From contig DLUO01000154.1 of assembly GCA_003444595.1 (NCBI GenBank), forward strand, positions 1 to 8,156: a stretch of 8,156 nucleotides of DNA, in the 5' to 3' direction. The notes beneath the pieces were generated by a model. That model was given only the letters and a program-made list of their open reading frames with translations, did not search any database and had not been told where the DNA came from. The DNA is from Bacillota bacterium (GTDB taxonomy: Bacteria > Bacillota > Dethiobacteria > DTU022 > UBA8154). Shown in pieces: positions 1-6,432 of this stretch (position 1 is its first letter; every line of letters starts with the position of its first letter). A program made the position numbers and the translations under genes.

Positions 1-50
1 AGCCTTCTCAGCGCCCTGATCCGGTTGCCAAGCGCATTTTTTGCCATCAT
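1..50 (-). CDS. N-terminus of a probable XRE-family HTH regulator (partial, runs off the left edge)
   Basis: Reading leftwards from position 50, sixteen codons are visible: M-M-A-K-N-A-L-G-N-R-I-R-A-L-R-R. The 'GNRIRALRR' start is typical of Cro/CI-type (XRE) DNA-binding proteins, where it forms the first helix before the HTH. A good ribosome site, GGGGTG, lies 7 nt upstream of the first ATG (63-58). A second ATG follows directly at 47. A perfect TATAAT lies further upstream. Only about 16 residues are visible, so the family call rests on a short pattern and the rest of the protein is unknown. Confidence 0.5.
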   Translation of the reverse strand, partial: MMAKNALGNRIRALRR

Positions 51-77
51 CGGTCTTCACCCCATTATATAAACTAC

Positions 78-106
78 ATTATACTATTTCGACATAAAAG
101 CGGTAA
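78..106 (-). promoter_or_regulatory. Candidate promoter for the partial left-edge gene
   Basis: On the minus strand a perfect -10 TATAAT (83-78) is preceded at 17 bp by a poor -35, TTACCG (106-101). The start site would fall near 71, about 20 nt before the ATG at 50. The weak -35 would suit a regulated promoter, but this is inference. A second TATAAT-like box at 69-64 lies too close to the ribosome site to be a natural choice. Confidence 0.4.
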
Positions 107-122
107 TTCCTGCAATAATCGG

Positions 123-136
123 TAGGAAACTTCCTA
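123..136. repeat. Short inverted repeat TAGGAA-AC-TTCCTA, possible operator
   Basis: Perfect 6-bp arms (123-128 and 131-136) flank a 2-bp spacer. The repeat sits between the stop of the activase gene and the promoter of the left-edge regulator gene. Its size and position just upstream of that promoter would fit an XRE-type operator. On the plus strand it is followed by a T-rich run, but no plus-strand gene ends here, so a terminator role is less likely. Confidence 0.3.
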
Positions 137-189
137 TTTTTTCTTTTTAAGTCGAATTTATCCTTTCTTTAATTTTACTGCATAAATCA

Positions 190-1149
190 TCATTCTTCCC
201 ATTTCCCGCAGCGGCTGCCCCAGCGGGCCAATACCTTACCCTCAACAGTAATGTTTACAATTTCACAGTAGTTGGGGCAATCTGTACACTCGAAGTTGTT
301 GGCATTGTAGTCCAGCTCGCTAATAGAAAAACCGCGAAAATTTGTAACGTTTCCTTTACTGTTTAAGGCAGATCTGGCCAAAATGGCGGCGCCAATTGCT
401 CCCATTACGCTATAATACTTAGGAATTATAACACACAAATTAAGTGCTTTTTCTAGAGCAGCCTTAATGCCGGCGTTTGCTGCCACTCCGCCCTGGAAAA
501 CAACCGGCGGTAGAATTTCTTTTCCCTTACCGACGTTATTAAGATAATTTCGTACCAGGGCGTCACAAAGACCTGCGACGATATCCGGCAGTGCATGACC
601 CATCTGTTGCTTATGAATCATATCAGATTCGGCAAAGACCGAGCATCTTCCGGCGATTCGTACGGGGTTTCGGCTTTTTAAGGCCAGGTTGCCGAATTCT
701 TCAATAGGGACATTCAGGCGGGCAGCCTGGTGGTCCAAAAAAGAACCTGTGCCGGCAGCGCAAACGGTATTCATGGCAAAATCGCTGACAATACCATCGC
801 GTAATATAATTATTTTGGAATCCTGTCCCCCTATTTCGATAACAGTGTTGGTTTCTGGCATAAAATGAATGGCGGCCATGGCATGGCAGGTAATTTCGTT
901 CTTAATGGAGTCGGCTCCCAGCATAATACCGGCGAGCCTCCGGGCACTGCCTGTGGTCCCAACACCGCATATATCTACGGGAATCCCGCATATACTTTTT
1001 TCTATCTGCTTAAGGCCTTCCTGGATTATTTTAATAGGTTGACCCTGAGTACGCAGATACAGAGAAGTAATAATTTCGTTCTCCTGGCTGAAAAGAACCA
1101 TGTTGGTGCTGACGGAGCCAACATCAACGCCCAAAAAGGCTTTTTCCAT
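190..1149 (-). CDS. (R)-2-hydroxyacyl-CoA dehydratase/benzoyl-CoA reductase-type activase (BadF/BadG/HgdC family ATPase)
   Basis: Proteins of this family are homodimeric ASKHA-fold ATPases with one [4Fe-4S] cluster. They push a low-potential electron into 2-hydroxyacyl-CoA dehydratases or related reductases in the cytoplasm of anaerobes. Visible motifs are the phosphate-1 loop GVDVGS (residues 7-12), IGGQDSKII (106-114), NTVCAAGTGSFLD (127-139), AGRCSVFAESD (166-176) and VVFQGGVAANAG (216-227). The two cluster cysteines are Cys130 and Cys169, the same spacing of 39 as Cys127/Cys166 of HgdC. At 319 residues it is longer than HgdC (about 260). The extra C-terminal tail carries C-x2-C-x3-C (288, 291, 295) and Cys314 in 'GSRCGKWEE', resembling the linker after the first activase domain of the large fused activases. 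The start is fixed by GGAGG 6 nt upstream (1160-1156). No dehydratase subunit lies in the window, so the client enzyme is unknown. Confidence 0.9.
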   Translation of the reverse strand: MEKAFLGVDVGSVSTNMVLFSQENEIITSLYLRTQGQPIKIIQEGLKQIEKSICGIPVDICGVGTTGSARRLAGIMLGADSIKNEITCHAMAAIHFMPETNTVIEIGGQDSKIIILRDGIVSDFAMNTVCAAGTGSFLDHQAARLNVPIEEFGNLALKSRNPVRIAGRCSVFAESDMIHKQQMGHALPDIVAGLCDALVRNYLNNVGKGKEILPPVVFQGGVAANAGIKAALEKALNLCVIIPKYYSVMGAIGAAILARSALNSKGNVTNFRGFSISELDYNANNFECTDCPNYCEIVNITVEGKVLARWGSRCGKWEE

Positions 1150-1203
1150 AGGCCTCCTCCTTGGTCCATGAATTCCTCCTTAATGGAATAAATAGTATTT
1201 CTT

Positions 1204-1215
1204 TACTTTAAAGTA
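1204..1215. repeat. 12-bp perfect palindrome TACTTTAAAGTA, possible operator upstream of the activase
   Basis: The sequence is its own reverse complement and lies about 55 bp upstream of the activase start codon, where a regulator could control the gene. AT-rich palindromes of this length can arise by chance, so the operator role is only a suggestion. Confidence 0.25.
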
Positions 1216-1380
1216 TCCTTTACAAATGGCCTCTAAAATATAACTGTACCCATGGAATCTGAATAAGTGCAGAAGCAAATACCATAAGAAAGTAGATTTT
1301 TCCGGCGGTATTTATCTTTTACCCAGATAATTAACAAGGTGACATTATCACAGATTAAACACATTTTGAAGAAAAAGTAA

Positions 1381-1409
1381 TTGTTTTTTAAAGGAGTTTT
1401 TGTTAAAAT
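1381..1409 (+). promoter_or_regulatory. Extended -10 promoter for the regulator/AAR-like operon
   Basis: TTGTTT (1381-1386) is followed after 17 bp by TAAAAT (1404-1409). The TG of an extended -10 element lies at 1401-1402 (TGTTAAAAT). The predicted start is near 1416, giving a leader of about 48 nt before the ATG at 1464. The -35 matches three of six consensus bases, and the extended -10 would compensate for that. Confidence 0.5.
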
Positions 1410-1463
1410 AAATTTGTCTACAACTTCGTGCACACACTTCTCTGGTTAAACGAGGTGAAAACT

Positions 1464-2024
1464 ATGACAGAAGAACTGGTCCGTATCGGTGAAAAAATTA
1501 TCAGCATGCGTAAAATTTATGAAGGTATTCACAAAATTTTACAGTTGCGTTCCAAAGGACTATCCCAGCAGGAAGTTGCTAATGAACTAGGTCTTGATCG
1601 CACCTTTATTTCCCGTCTGGAAAGCATCGGTGAGGTGCGAAAAGGAAAGAAAATTGCCGTATTCGGCTTTCCTCTCCATAATAAAGAGGAAATAAAAAAA
1701 ATTGCCCAGGCAAAAGGAGTTGATTTTGTCTGGTTGATGAATGAGGAAGAAAGGTGGAATCTGGTAAAGGGCAAAAGCGCTCTGGACTTTTTTAATGAAG
1801 TAATGGAGCTTGTTACAGAACTGCAGTCCTATGATATCGTAGTAATTATTGCTTCAGCCAGATGGCTGAGACTGGCGGAGGCGCTGTTAAACAGCGAGGT
1901 TATTTTCCTGGAGCTTGGTGCATCACCAATTACGGAAGACCGTTCTTTGGATCTTGAAGAATTTGTAGATGTATTAGACAGTATCGTATCCAAGCGGATG
2001 GAGAAAGGTAAGGAAAGGATGTAA
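1464..2024 (+). CDS. Helix-turn-helix transcriptional regulator, first gene of a three-gene operon
   Basis: A 186-residue cytoplasmic protein with an HTH at about residues 31-54 (KGLSQQEVANELGLDRTFISRLE), a classic two-helix DNA-binding pattern with the 'LSQQEVA-ELG-DRTFISRLE' spacing of XRE/sigma-like HTHs. The remaining 130 residues begin with a strand-rich piece 'KKIAVFGFP' (62-70) and contain the hydrophobic strands 'YDIVVIIAS' (123-131) and 'EVIFLELG' (145-152), suggesting an alpha/beta ligand- or protein-binding domain that I do not recognise. I chose the ATG at 1464 because GAGGTG (1452-1457) sits 6 nt ahead. An in-frame GTG at 1428 has no ribosome site. The next gene starts 3 nt after the stop, so translation is probably coupled. 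It most likely controls its own operon, perhaps in response to the pathway substrate; that is inference. Confidence 0.75.
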   Translation: MTEELVRIGEKIISMRKIYEGIHKILQLRSKGLSQQEVANELGLDRTFISRLESIGEVRKGKKIAVFGFPLHNKEEIKKIAQAKGVDFVWLMNEEERWNLVKGKSALDFFNEVMELVTELQSYDIVVIIASARWLRLAEALLNSEVIFLELGASPITEDRSLDLEEFVDVLDSIVSKRMEKGKERM

Positions 2025-2027
2025 AAA

Positions 2028-2924
2028 ATGAAAAAGGTTGTAAGTATAAGCTTGGGCTCTTCCAAAAGAAACCATGCTGCAGAAGTTTCACTTATGGGGC
2101 AGTCATTTTCTGTGCAACGCATCGGTACTGACGGTGATATAGAAAAAATGATCCGTTTAATCAGGGAATATGACGGGAAAGTAGATGCCTTCGGGCTGGG
2201 GGGTATGGATTTATATATCCAGGCCGTTGACCGCCGCTATACCTTGCGAGAAGCGCAGAAGGTGGCCAATGCTGCTAAAATATCACCTATCGTAGACGGC
2301 TCGGGCTTGAAGGATACATTGGAAAGGCGTGTCGTCGAATATCTCGTTAAGGAAACGGATATTTTTTCCTCCAAGAAAAAAGTTCTTGTCGTAAGCGCCA
2401 TGGACCGCTTCGGGTTGGCCCAGAGCCTGGAACAGGCCGGCTGTGAAATGCGCTACGGAGATGTAATTTTTATTTTAAATATTCCTCTTCCCCTTAAATC
2501 TTTGCATACTCTGGCCTTTATTGCCCGCCTGCTTGTACCTGTTATACGTCTTTTGCCGATGTCCATGATTTATCCTACCGGCAAGAAGCAGGAAATCACG
2601 AAGCCACGCTATCCTAGGTTTTTCCATGAGGCGGATGTTATTGCCGGTGACTTCCATTATATCAAGCGGTATATGCCCGCGGAACTGCCCGGTAAAATAA
2701 TCATAACAAATACTGTAACTTCCGGTGATCTGGAGATGCTGCGTCAAAAGGGAGTAAAGACGCTGATTACTACCACTCCGGAAGTTGAAGGCCGCTCTTA
2801 CGGAACCAATGTCATGGAAGCACTGCTGGTAGCATTTACCGGCAGTAAAAAGGAGTTAAAGCCGGAGGAGTACCAACTTTTGCTGGATGAATTAAACTTT
2901 AAACCGCGGATAGCGGAGTTATAA
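2028..2924 (+). CDS. Conserved protein of unknown function, partner of the AAR-like protein
   Basis: A 298-residue protein. I recall homologues in anaerobic Firmicutes carrying the label 'quinate 5-dehydrogenase', but I see no dinucleotide-binding glycine motif or shikimate/quinate dehydrogenase signature, so I would not use that name. What can be seen: an N-terminal alpha/beta part with 'VVSISLGSSKRNH' (4-16), 'VDAFGLGGMDLY' (52-63) and 'PIVDGSGLKDTLERR' (87-101); a second part opening with the strand 'KKVLVVSAMDRFGLAQSL' (117-134); a hydrophobic stretch at 147-181, possibly a membrane-touching or buried helix; and a C-terminal part with 'ADVIAGDFHYIKRYMP' (202-217), 'KIIITNTVTSGDLEMLR' (223-239) and 'LITTTPEVEGRSYGTNVMEALL' (246-267). 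It starts 3 nt after the regulator gene, with AAGGA (2015-2019) 8 nt before the ATG. Tight linkage on both sides suggests it works with the AAR-like protein, perhaps as a subunit or substrate-handling partner. Confidence 0.7.
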   Translation: MKKVVSISLGSSKRNHAAEVSLMGQSFSVQRIGTDGDIEKMIRLIREYDGKVDAFGLGGMDLYIQAVDRRYTLREAQKVANAAKISPIVDGSGLKDTLERRVVEYLVKETDIFSSKKKVLVVSAMDRFGLAQSLEQAGCEMRYGDVIFILNIPLPLKSLHTLAFIARLLVPVIRLLPMSMIYPTGKKQEITKPRYPRFFHEADVIAGDFHYIKRYMPAELPGKIIITNTVTSGDLEMLRQKGVKTLITTTPEVEGRSYGTNVMEALLVAFTGSKKELKPEEYQLLLDELNFKPRIAEL

Positions 2925-2934
2925 AAAATTAAAT

Positions 2935-4080
2935 GTGAAGGGGGCAACGGTATATCCTGTTTGTACCGAAAAATTTATGAAACCAGTGGAATTTGGCTTT
3001 ATAGTACACCCACTAAATTACGATGATATTTTCAAGAAGTTTAGGTTTATGAAAAGATGGCCGGAGTCCTGGCTGAAGAAGGCATCTTATAGCTTTCCTC
3101 CGGTCATGACTGCGCGAATTTCAGGTATCGCCTCCCCGTATGGCAGCGTAAGCGGGTGTTTTGTCGGTGTTGTCCTTACTTCTCAACAAATGCTTGAGCT
3201 GCCTGCTGAACTTACCCTGCGCAAAATTATTGCCGCCGGCAGAAAAGCGGCCAGGGCAGGAGCAAAAATTATTGGACTGGGAGCAATGACCGCTGTTGTC
3301 GGTGATGCCGGGCTGACTATAGCCCGGAACCTGGATATTGCTGTAACCACGGGAAATAGTTACACAGTTGCCACGGCTCTGGAGGGGACGGAGAAGGCGG
3401 CGGAGCTTATGGGTATAGATATAAGTAAAGCGGAGGTGGCTATTCTTGGCGCGACAGGTTCGATCGGAAGCGTCTGTGCCCGTATTCTGGCCCGCAAAGT
3501 AAACTTCCTGACCATGATTGCCCGCAGCGTCCCGCAGTTAGAGAAGCTGGCGGAAAGAATACTTCAAGAAACCGGCCTGGCTGTTAAGGTTACCCCTAAT
3601 GTAAAAGAAGCAATAAGAAAAGCGGATATTATTATCGCCGTATCCAGTGCCGCCGAAAGCCTGATTGAGCCCGATGACCTGAAACCGGGAGCTGTGGTTT
3701 GCGATGTGGCCCGGCCCCGGGATGTTTCCGTAAAAGTGGCGGAAAAAAGAGACGATGTCCTGATTATTGAAGGAGGACTGGTGGAAATTCCCGGTGATAT
3801 AGACTTTAATTTTAACTTTGGTTTTCCTCCCAAAACCGCTTATGCTTGTATGGCGGAGACAATGATCCTGGCCCTGGAAAAACGTTATGAGAATTTTACC
3901 ATAGGAAGAGAGTTGACTGTAGGGCAAATTGACGAAATCAGCGCCCTGGCGGCGAAGCACGGGTTTAAGCTGGCTGGTTTCCGCAGTTTCGAGCGTCCTT
4001 TAAGCCTTGAAACTATAGAAAAGATTAAAGAAAAATCCAGGATAAATAAGTTGAAAAGAGGTATAACAGCAACCGGTTAG
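2935..4080 (+). CDS. Acyl-ACP reductase (AAR)-like NAD(P)-dependent oxidoreductase
   Basis: This protein resembles cyanobacterial long-chain acyl-ACP reductase (fatty aldehyde-forming, about 340 residues) along its whole length. Shared landmarks recalled from that family: N-terminal FGFIVHPLNYDD (20-31), G-S-V-S-G-C-F-V (70-77), an IIGLGAMTA block (112-120), TTGNSYTVA (138-146), the dinucleotide loop GATGSIGS (172-179), IIEGGLVEIPGDIDF (277-291), AYACMAETMILALE (302-315) and NFTIGRELTVGQI (320-332). Cys305 in 'YACMAE' lines up with the active-site cysteine of the Synechococcus enzyme ('FACFAE'), so thioester reduction through an acyl-cysteine is plausible. The true substrate (acyl-ACP, acyl-CoA or other) is unknown. 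It lacks the shikimate dehydrogenase substrate residues and GAGG loop. The start is uncertain: GTG at 2935 has no well-spaced ribosome site, and the ATG at 2977 (residue 15) lies where cyanobacterial AARs begin. It is the last gene of the operon, 10 nt after its neighbour. Confidence 0.75.
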   Translation: MKGATVYPVCTEKFMKPVEFGFIVHPLNYDDIFKKFRFMKRWPESWLKKASYSFPPVMTARISGIASPYGSVSGCFVGVVLTSQQMLELPAELTLRKIIAAGRKAARAGAKIIGLGAMTAVVGDAGLTIARNLDIAVTTGNSYTVATALEGTEKAAELMGIDISKAEVAILGATGSIGSVCARILARKVNFLTMIARSVPQLEKLAERILQETGLAVKVTPNVKEAIRKADIIIAVSSAAESLIEPDDLKPGAVVCDVARPRDVSVKVAEKRDDVLIIEGGLVEIPGDIDFNFNFGFPPKTAYACMAETMILALEKRYENFTIGRELTVGQIDEISALAAKHGFKLAGFRSFERPLSLETIEKIKEKSRINKLKRGITATG

Positions 4081-4115
4081 ATAAAAAGGTTATAGAGAAA
4101 AGTTGTATAATTTAT

Positions 4116-4144
4116 TTGACAAATTATCAATATATGACTATAAT
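4116..4144 (+). promoter_or_regulatory. Consensus sigma-A promoter for greA-lysS
   Basis: TTGACA (4116-4121), a 17-bp spacer and TATAAT (4139-4144) match the sigma-A consensus at all twelve positions. The predicted start is near 4151, leaving a leader of about 200 nt before greA. It begins 36 nt after the stop of the AAR-like gene, so greA-lysS has its own strong promoter. Confidence 0.85.
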
Positions 4145-4188
4145 AGGTTAGAATTTGCTACCCTTGCTTTCTTACGAAGTTTATTAAA

Positions 4189-4228
4189 AAGTGTCAAGTT
4201 TACTTGGCACTTATTCTTACTTTATAAT
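4189..4228 (+). terminator. Terminator-like hairpin in the greA leader (end of upstream operon and/or attenuator)
   Basis: AAGTGTCAAG (4189-4198) pairs with CTTGGCACTT (4203-4212): ten pairs with one G-U, and a TTTA loop. A moderately T-rich stretch follows (ATTCTTACTTTATAAT). No other hairpin lies between the AAR-like gene and this one, so it may end that operon. Because it is downstream of the 4116-4144 promoter it could also attenuate greA-lysS. A second TATAAT lies at 4223-4228 with a partial -35 TTTACT (4199-4204, 18-bp spacer) in the hairpin loop and arm, so a second start past the hairpin is possible. Confidence 0.5.
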
Positions 4229-4348
4229 CAACTAAATAGAGATAAAAAGGATGTCCTCACGGAATATTTTCCAAGGTAAAAACATATAATTTCCTCCAAG
4301 ATTCGTTTAATAAAAGGATTTCTATAAATAATTAAAGGAGAGAGGTAA

Positions 4349-4822
4349 ATGTCGTCCAAAGAGGTGGTCCTGACTCAGGATGGGTTAAAAAAACTGGAGG
4401 AAGAGCTTGCTTACCTCAAGTCAGTCAAAAGGCGGGAAGTAGCTTCCCGCATTAAAACAGCCATTTCCTTTGGGGATTTGAGCGACAACTCTGAGTATGA
4501 GGACGCCAAAAATGAACAGGCCTTTATTGAAGGAAGGATCATTACCCTGGAAAAAATGCTTCGTAATGCCCGACTTATTTGCCGTGACGAGTACAATAAG
4601 GATGTAGTCGGCTTTGGTTCCAGGGTTCTGCTCAAAAATCTGGATGACGATGAAGAACTGGAATTTGTAATCGTAGGTTCTGCAGAATCTGACCCTCTCA
4701 ACAATAGGATTTCCAACGAATCACCGGTGGGGCAGGCAATATTTGGGTCGCGGGTCGGCTCGGTAGTGGAAGTAAAGACCCCGGCAGGGATGATCAGGTA
4801 TAAAGTTTTGGATATAAAATAA
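4349..4822 (+). CDS. greA: Transcription elongation factor GreA
   Basis: GreA enters the secondary channel of RNA polymerase and stimulates cleavage of backtracked RNA. The 157-residue length is normal for the family. Residues 1-75 form the N-terminal antiparallel coiled coil; its tip carries 'GDLSDNSEYEDAKNEQ' (42-57), with Asp43 and Asp46 in the places of Asp41 and Glu44 of E. coli GreA. Residues 83-157 are the FKBP-like domain: 'VGFGSRVLL' (87-95), 'EFVIVGSAESDP' (105-116), 'ISNESPVGQAIFGSRVGSVVEVKTPAG' (121-147). The ATG at 4349 has AAAGGAG (4334-4340) 8 nt upstream. The gene is followed after 27 nt by lysS and they are probably co-transcribed from the consensus promoter at 4116. Confidence 0.97.
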   Translation: MSSKEVVLTQDGLKKLEEELAYLKSVKRREVASRIKTAISFGDLSDNSEYEDAKNEQAFIEGRIITLEKMLRNARLICRDEYNKDVVGFGSRVLLKNLDDDEELEFVIVGSAESDPLNNRISNESPVGQAIFGSRVGSVVEVKTPAGMIRYKVLDIK

Positions 4823-4849
4823 AAAAGTATATGGGGGTTTATATGTTCC

Positions 4850-6313
4850 ATGTCTGTTGATTATCATAGTGATCAAGCCTTTTACCGCATTAAAAAAATT
4901 GAAGAACTGCTGGAACAGGGTGTTGAACCTTATGGAGATAAATATGAGGTTACGCATTATTCGCAGGATATCCAGACAAACTTTGCCGCATTGGAAGGAA
5001 AGCCGGTAAGCGTCGCCGGTAGGATAATGACCAAGAGGGGGCACGGCAAAGCAGGCTTCGCCCACATCCAGGACAGCAAGGGAAGGATTCAGGTTTATAT
5101 ACGGCAGGACAGTGTCGGCGAGCAGAATTATAAAATATTCCAGGAGTTGGATATTGGGGATATAATCGGTGTTTCAGGAGATGTATTCAAAACCAGAACC
5201 GGGGAGATAACAGTCAACATTTTATCATTCAGGCTCTTGTCCAAATCGTTGCGCCCACTGCCGGAGAAATGGCACGGGTTAAAGGATGTGGAGTTACGTT
5301 ATCGCCAAAGGTATCTTGATCTCATTGTCAACCCTGAAGTGCGTAAAGTTTTTATTATTCGCAGCAAGGTTATCCAGTCAATCAGGGAATTTCTGGCCGC
5401 AGAGGATTTTTTAGAAGTAGAGACACCGGTAATGCACAGCGTGGCCGGCGGGGCCACGGCGCGCCCCTTTATCACGCATCACAATGCACTGGATATCGAT
5501 CTGTATCTGCGCATTGCTACGGAACTTCACCTTAAGAGGTTGGTAGTAGGCGGGTTGGAGAGAGTTTTTGAACTGGGCCGTATCTTCAGAAATGAAGGCA
5601 TTTCCACCAACCATAATCCCGAGTTTACCTCTATCGAGGTTTACCAGGCCAATGCCGATTATGAGGATATGATGTCTCTCACCGAAAGGCTTGTCGCCTC
5701 GGTGGCTCAGAAAGTTTTAGGAACGTTGCAGATAAAATACCAGGGAAGAGAACTAGACTTTTCTCTGCCCTGGCAGAGAAAAGATCTTTTGGAGGTTGTC
5801 GAGGAGATAACAGGGGTTGATTTTTCCGCTATCCCTGATGATGCAGAGGCCAGAAAAGAGGCTTTGAAGCACGGGCTGGAGATAGAAGGCAATGAGAAGA
5901 AAGGGGAGATCATCTCAACTTTTTTTGAGAAATTCTGCGAGGACAGGCTTTGGGGCCCCATATTTGTCAAAGATTACCCTGTAGAAGTGTCTCCTCTGGC
6001 ACGCCGCTGCCGTCATAATCCCCAGTTTACTTACAGATTTGAGACCTTTATCGCCGGGAAAGAAGTGGCCAACGCTTACACAGAACTGACTAATCCACTG
6101 GACCAGCGTGAACGATTCGAACAACAGGTTAAAAAAAGAGATGCCGGAAACGAAGAAGCCCATATGATGGATGAAGACTTTATAACAGCGCTTGAATACG
6201 GAATGCCTCCCACAGGCGGGCTGGGAATCGGCATCGACAGGCTGATCATGATTTTAACCGATTCTCCTTCCATCCGGGATGTCATTCTTTTCCCCACGAT
6301 GCGGCCAAAATAA
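4850..6313 (+). CDS. lysS: Lysyl-tRNA synthetase, class II
   Basis: This enzyme charges tRNA-Lys with lysine using ATP. Its 487 residues are normal for bacterial class II LysRS. The N-terminal OB-fold anticodon-binding domain includes 'VSVAGRIMTKRGHGKAGFAHIQD' (53-75). The catalytic domain has 'RQRYLDLIVNPE' (152-163), motif 1 around 'FLEVETPVM' (187-195), motif 2 'FELGRIFRNEGISTNHNPEFT' (240-260), the lysine-pocket segment 'YPVEVSPLARRCRHNP' (376-391), and motif 3 'GGLGIGIDRLIMIL' (456-469). It looks complete. The start is slightly odd: the best ribosome-site match, GGGGG (4833-4837), is 12 nt from the lysS ATG but only 5 nt from an out-of-frame ATG at 4843 that opens a five-codon frame (ending at 4860) overlapping the lysS start. 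The greA stop lies 27 nt upstream. No clear terminator directly follows the gene. Confidence 0.98.
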   Translation: MSVDYHSDQAFYRIKKIEELLEQGVEPYGDKYEVTHYSQDIQTNFAALEGKPVSVAGRIMTKRGHGKAGFAHIQDSKGRIQVYIRQDSVGEQNYKIFQELDIGDIIGVSGDVFKTRTGEITVNILSFRLLSKSLRPLPEKWHGLKDVELRYRQRYLDLIVNPEVRKVFIIRSKVIQSIREFLAAEDFLEVETPVMHSVAGGATARPFITHHNALDIDLYLRIATELHLKRLVVGGLERVFELGRIFRNEGISTNHNPEFTSIEVYQANADYEDMMSLTERLVASVAQKVLGTLQIKYQGRELDFSLPWQRKDLLEVVEEITGVDFSAIPDDAEARKEALKHGLEIEGNEKKGEIISTFFEKFCEDRLWGPIFVKDYPVEVSPLARRCRHNPQFTYRFETFIAGKEVANAYTELTNPLDQRERFEQQVKKRDAGNEEAHMMDEDFITALEYGMPPTGGLGIGIDRLIMILTDSPSIRDVILFPTMRPK

Positions 6314-6432
6314 AAAACACATACGGTACAACAGAAACAAAACCGAAATAAATTAATAAATATTATAAAATATTATATAAAGTACAATCACATAAGATAA
6401 TAACAGAAGGGTTATGGCGTACAAAAAATCAA

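Larger units (their letters stand above)
1150..1463. other. Divergent intergenic region between the activase and the HTH operon
   Basis: This 314-bp AT-rich stretch separates two divergent transcription units. It contains the strong activase ribosome site (1160-1156), a 12-bp palindrome (1204-1215), a spaced inverted repeat AAATACC/GGTATTT (1277-1283 and 1307-1313), and an extended -10 promoter for the rightward operon (1381-1409). I found no convincing sigma-A promoter for the activase: TTATTC-N17-TTATAT on the minus strand is the best and it is poor. A 66-codon minus-strand open frame here has no ribosome site or family resemblance and is not called. Confidence 0.6.

Noticed and set aside
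865..1191. A 108-codon plus-strand open frame
   Set aside because: It lies inside and antisense to the well-supported activase gene and has no ribosome site or recognisable domain.
1233..1433. A 66-codon minus-strand open frame in the divergent intergenic region
   Set aside because: AT-rich composition, no ribosome site before its start, and it overlaps the promoter of the HTH operon.
1428..1463. An upstream GTG start for the HTH regulator
   Set aside because: No ribosome site precedes it, whereas GAGGTG is correctly spaced for the ATG at 1464.
4189..4228. A T-box or lysine riboswitch controlling lysS
   Set aside because: No T-box bulge sequence (GGTGG) with antiterminator and no lysine-aptamer core is visible in the leader; only a plain hairpin is present.
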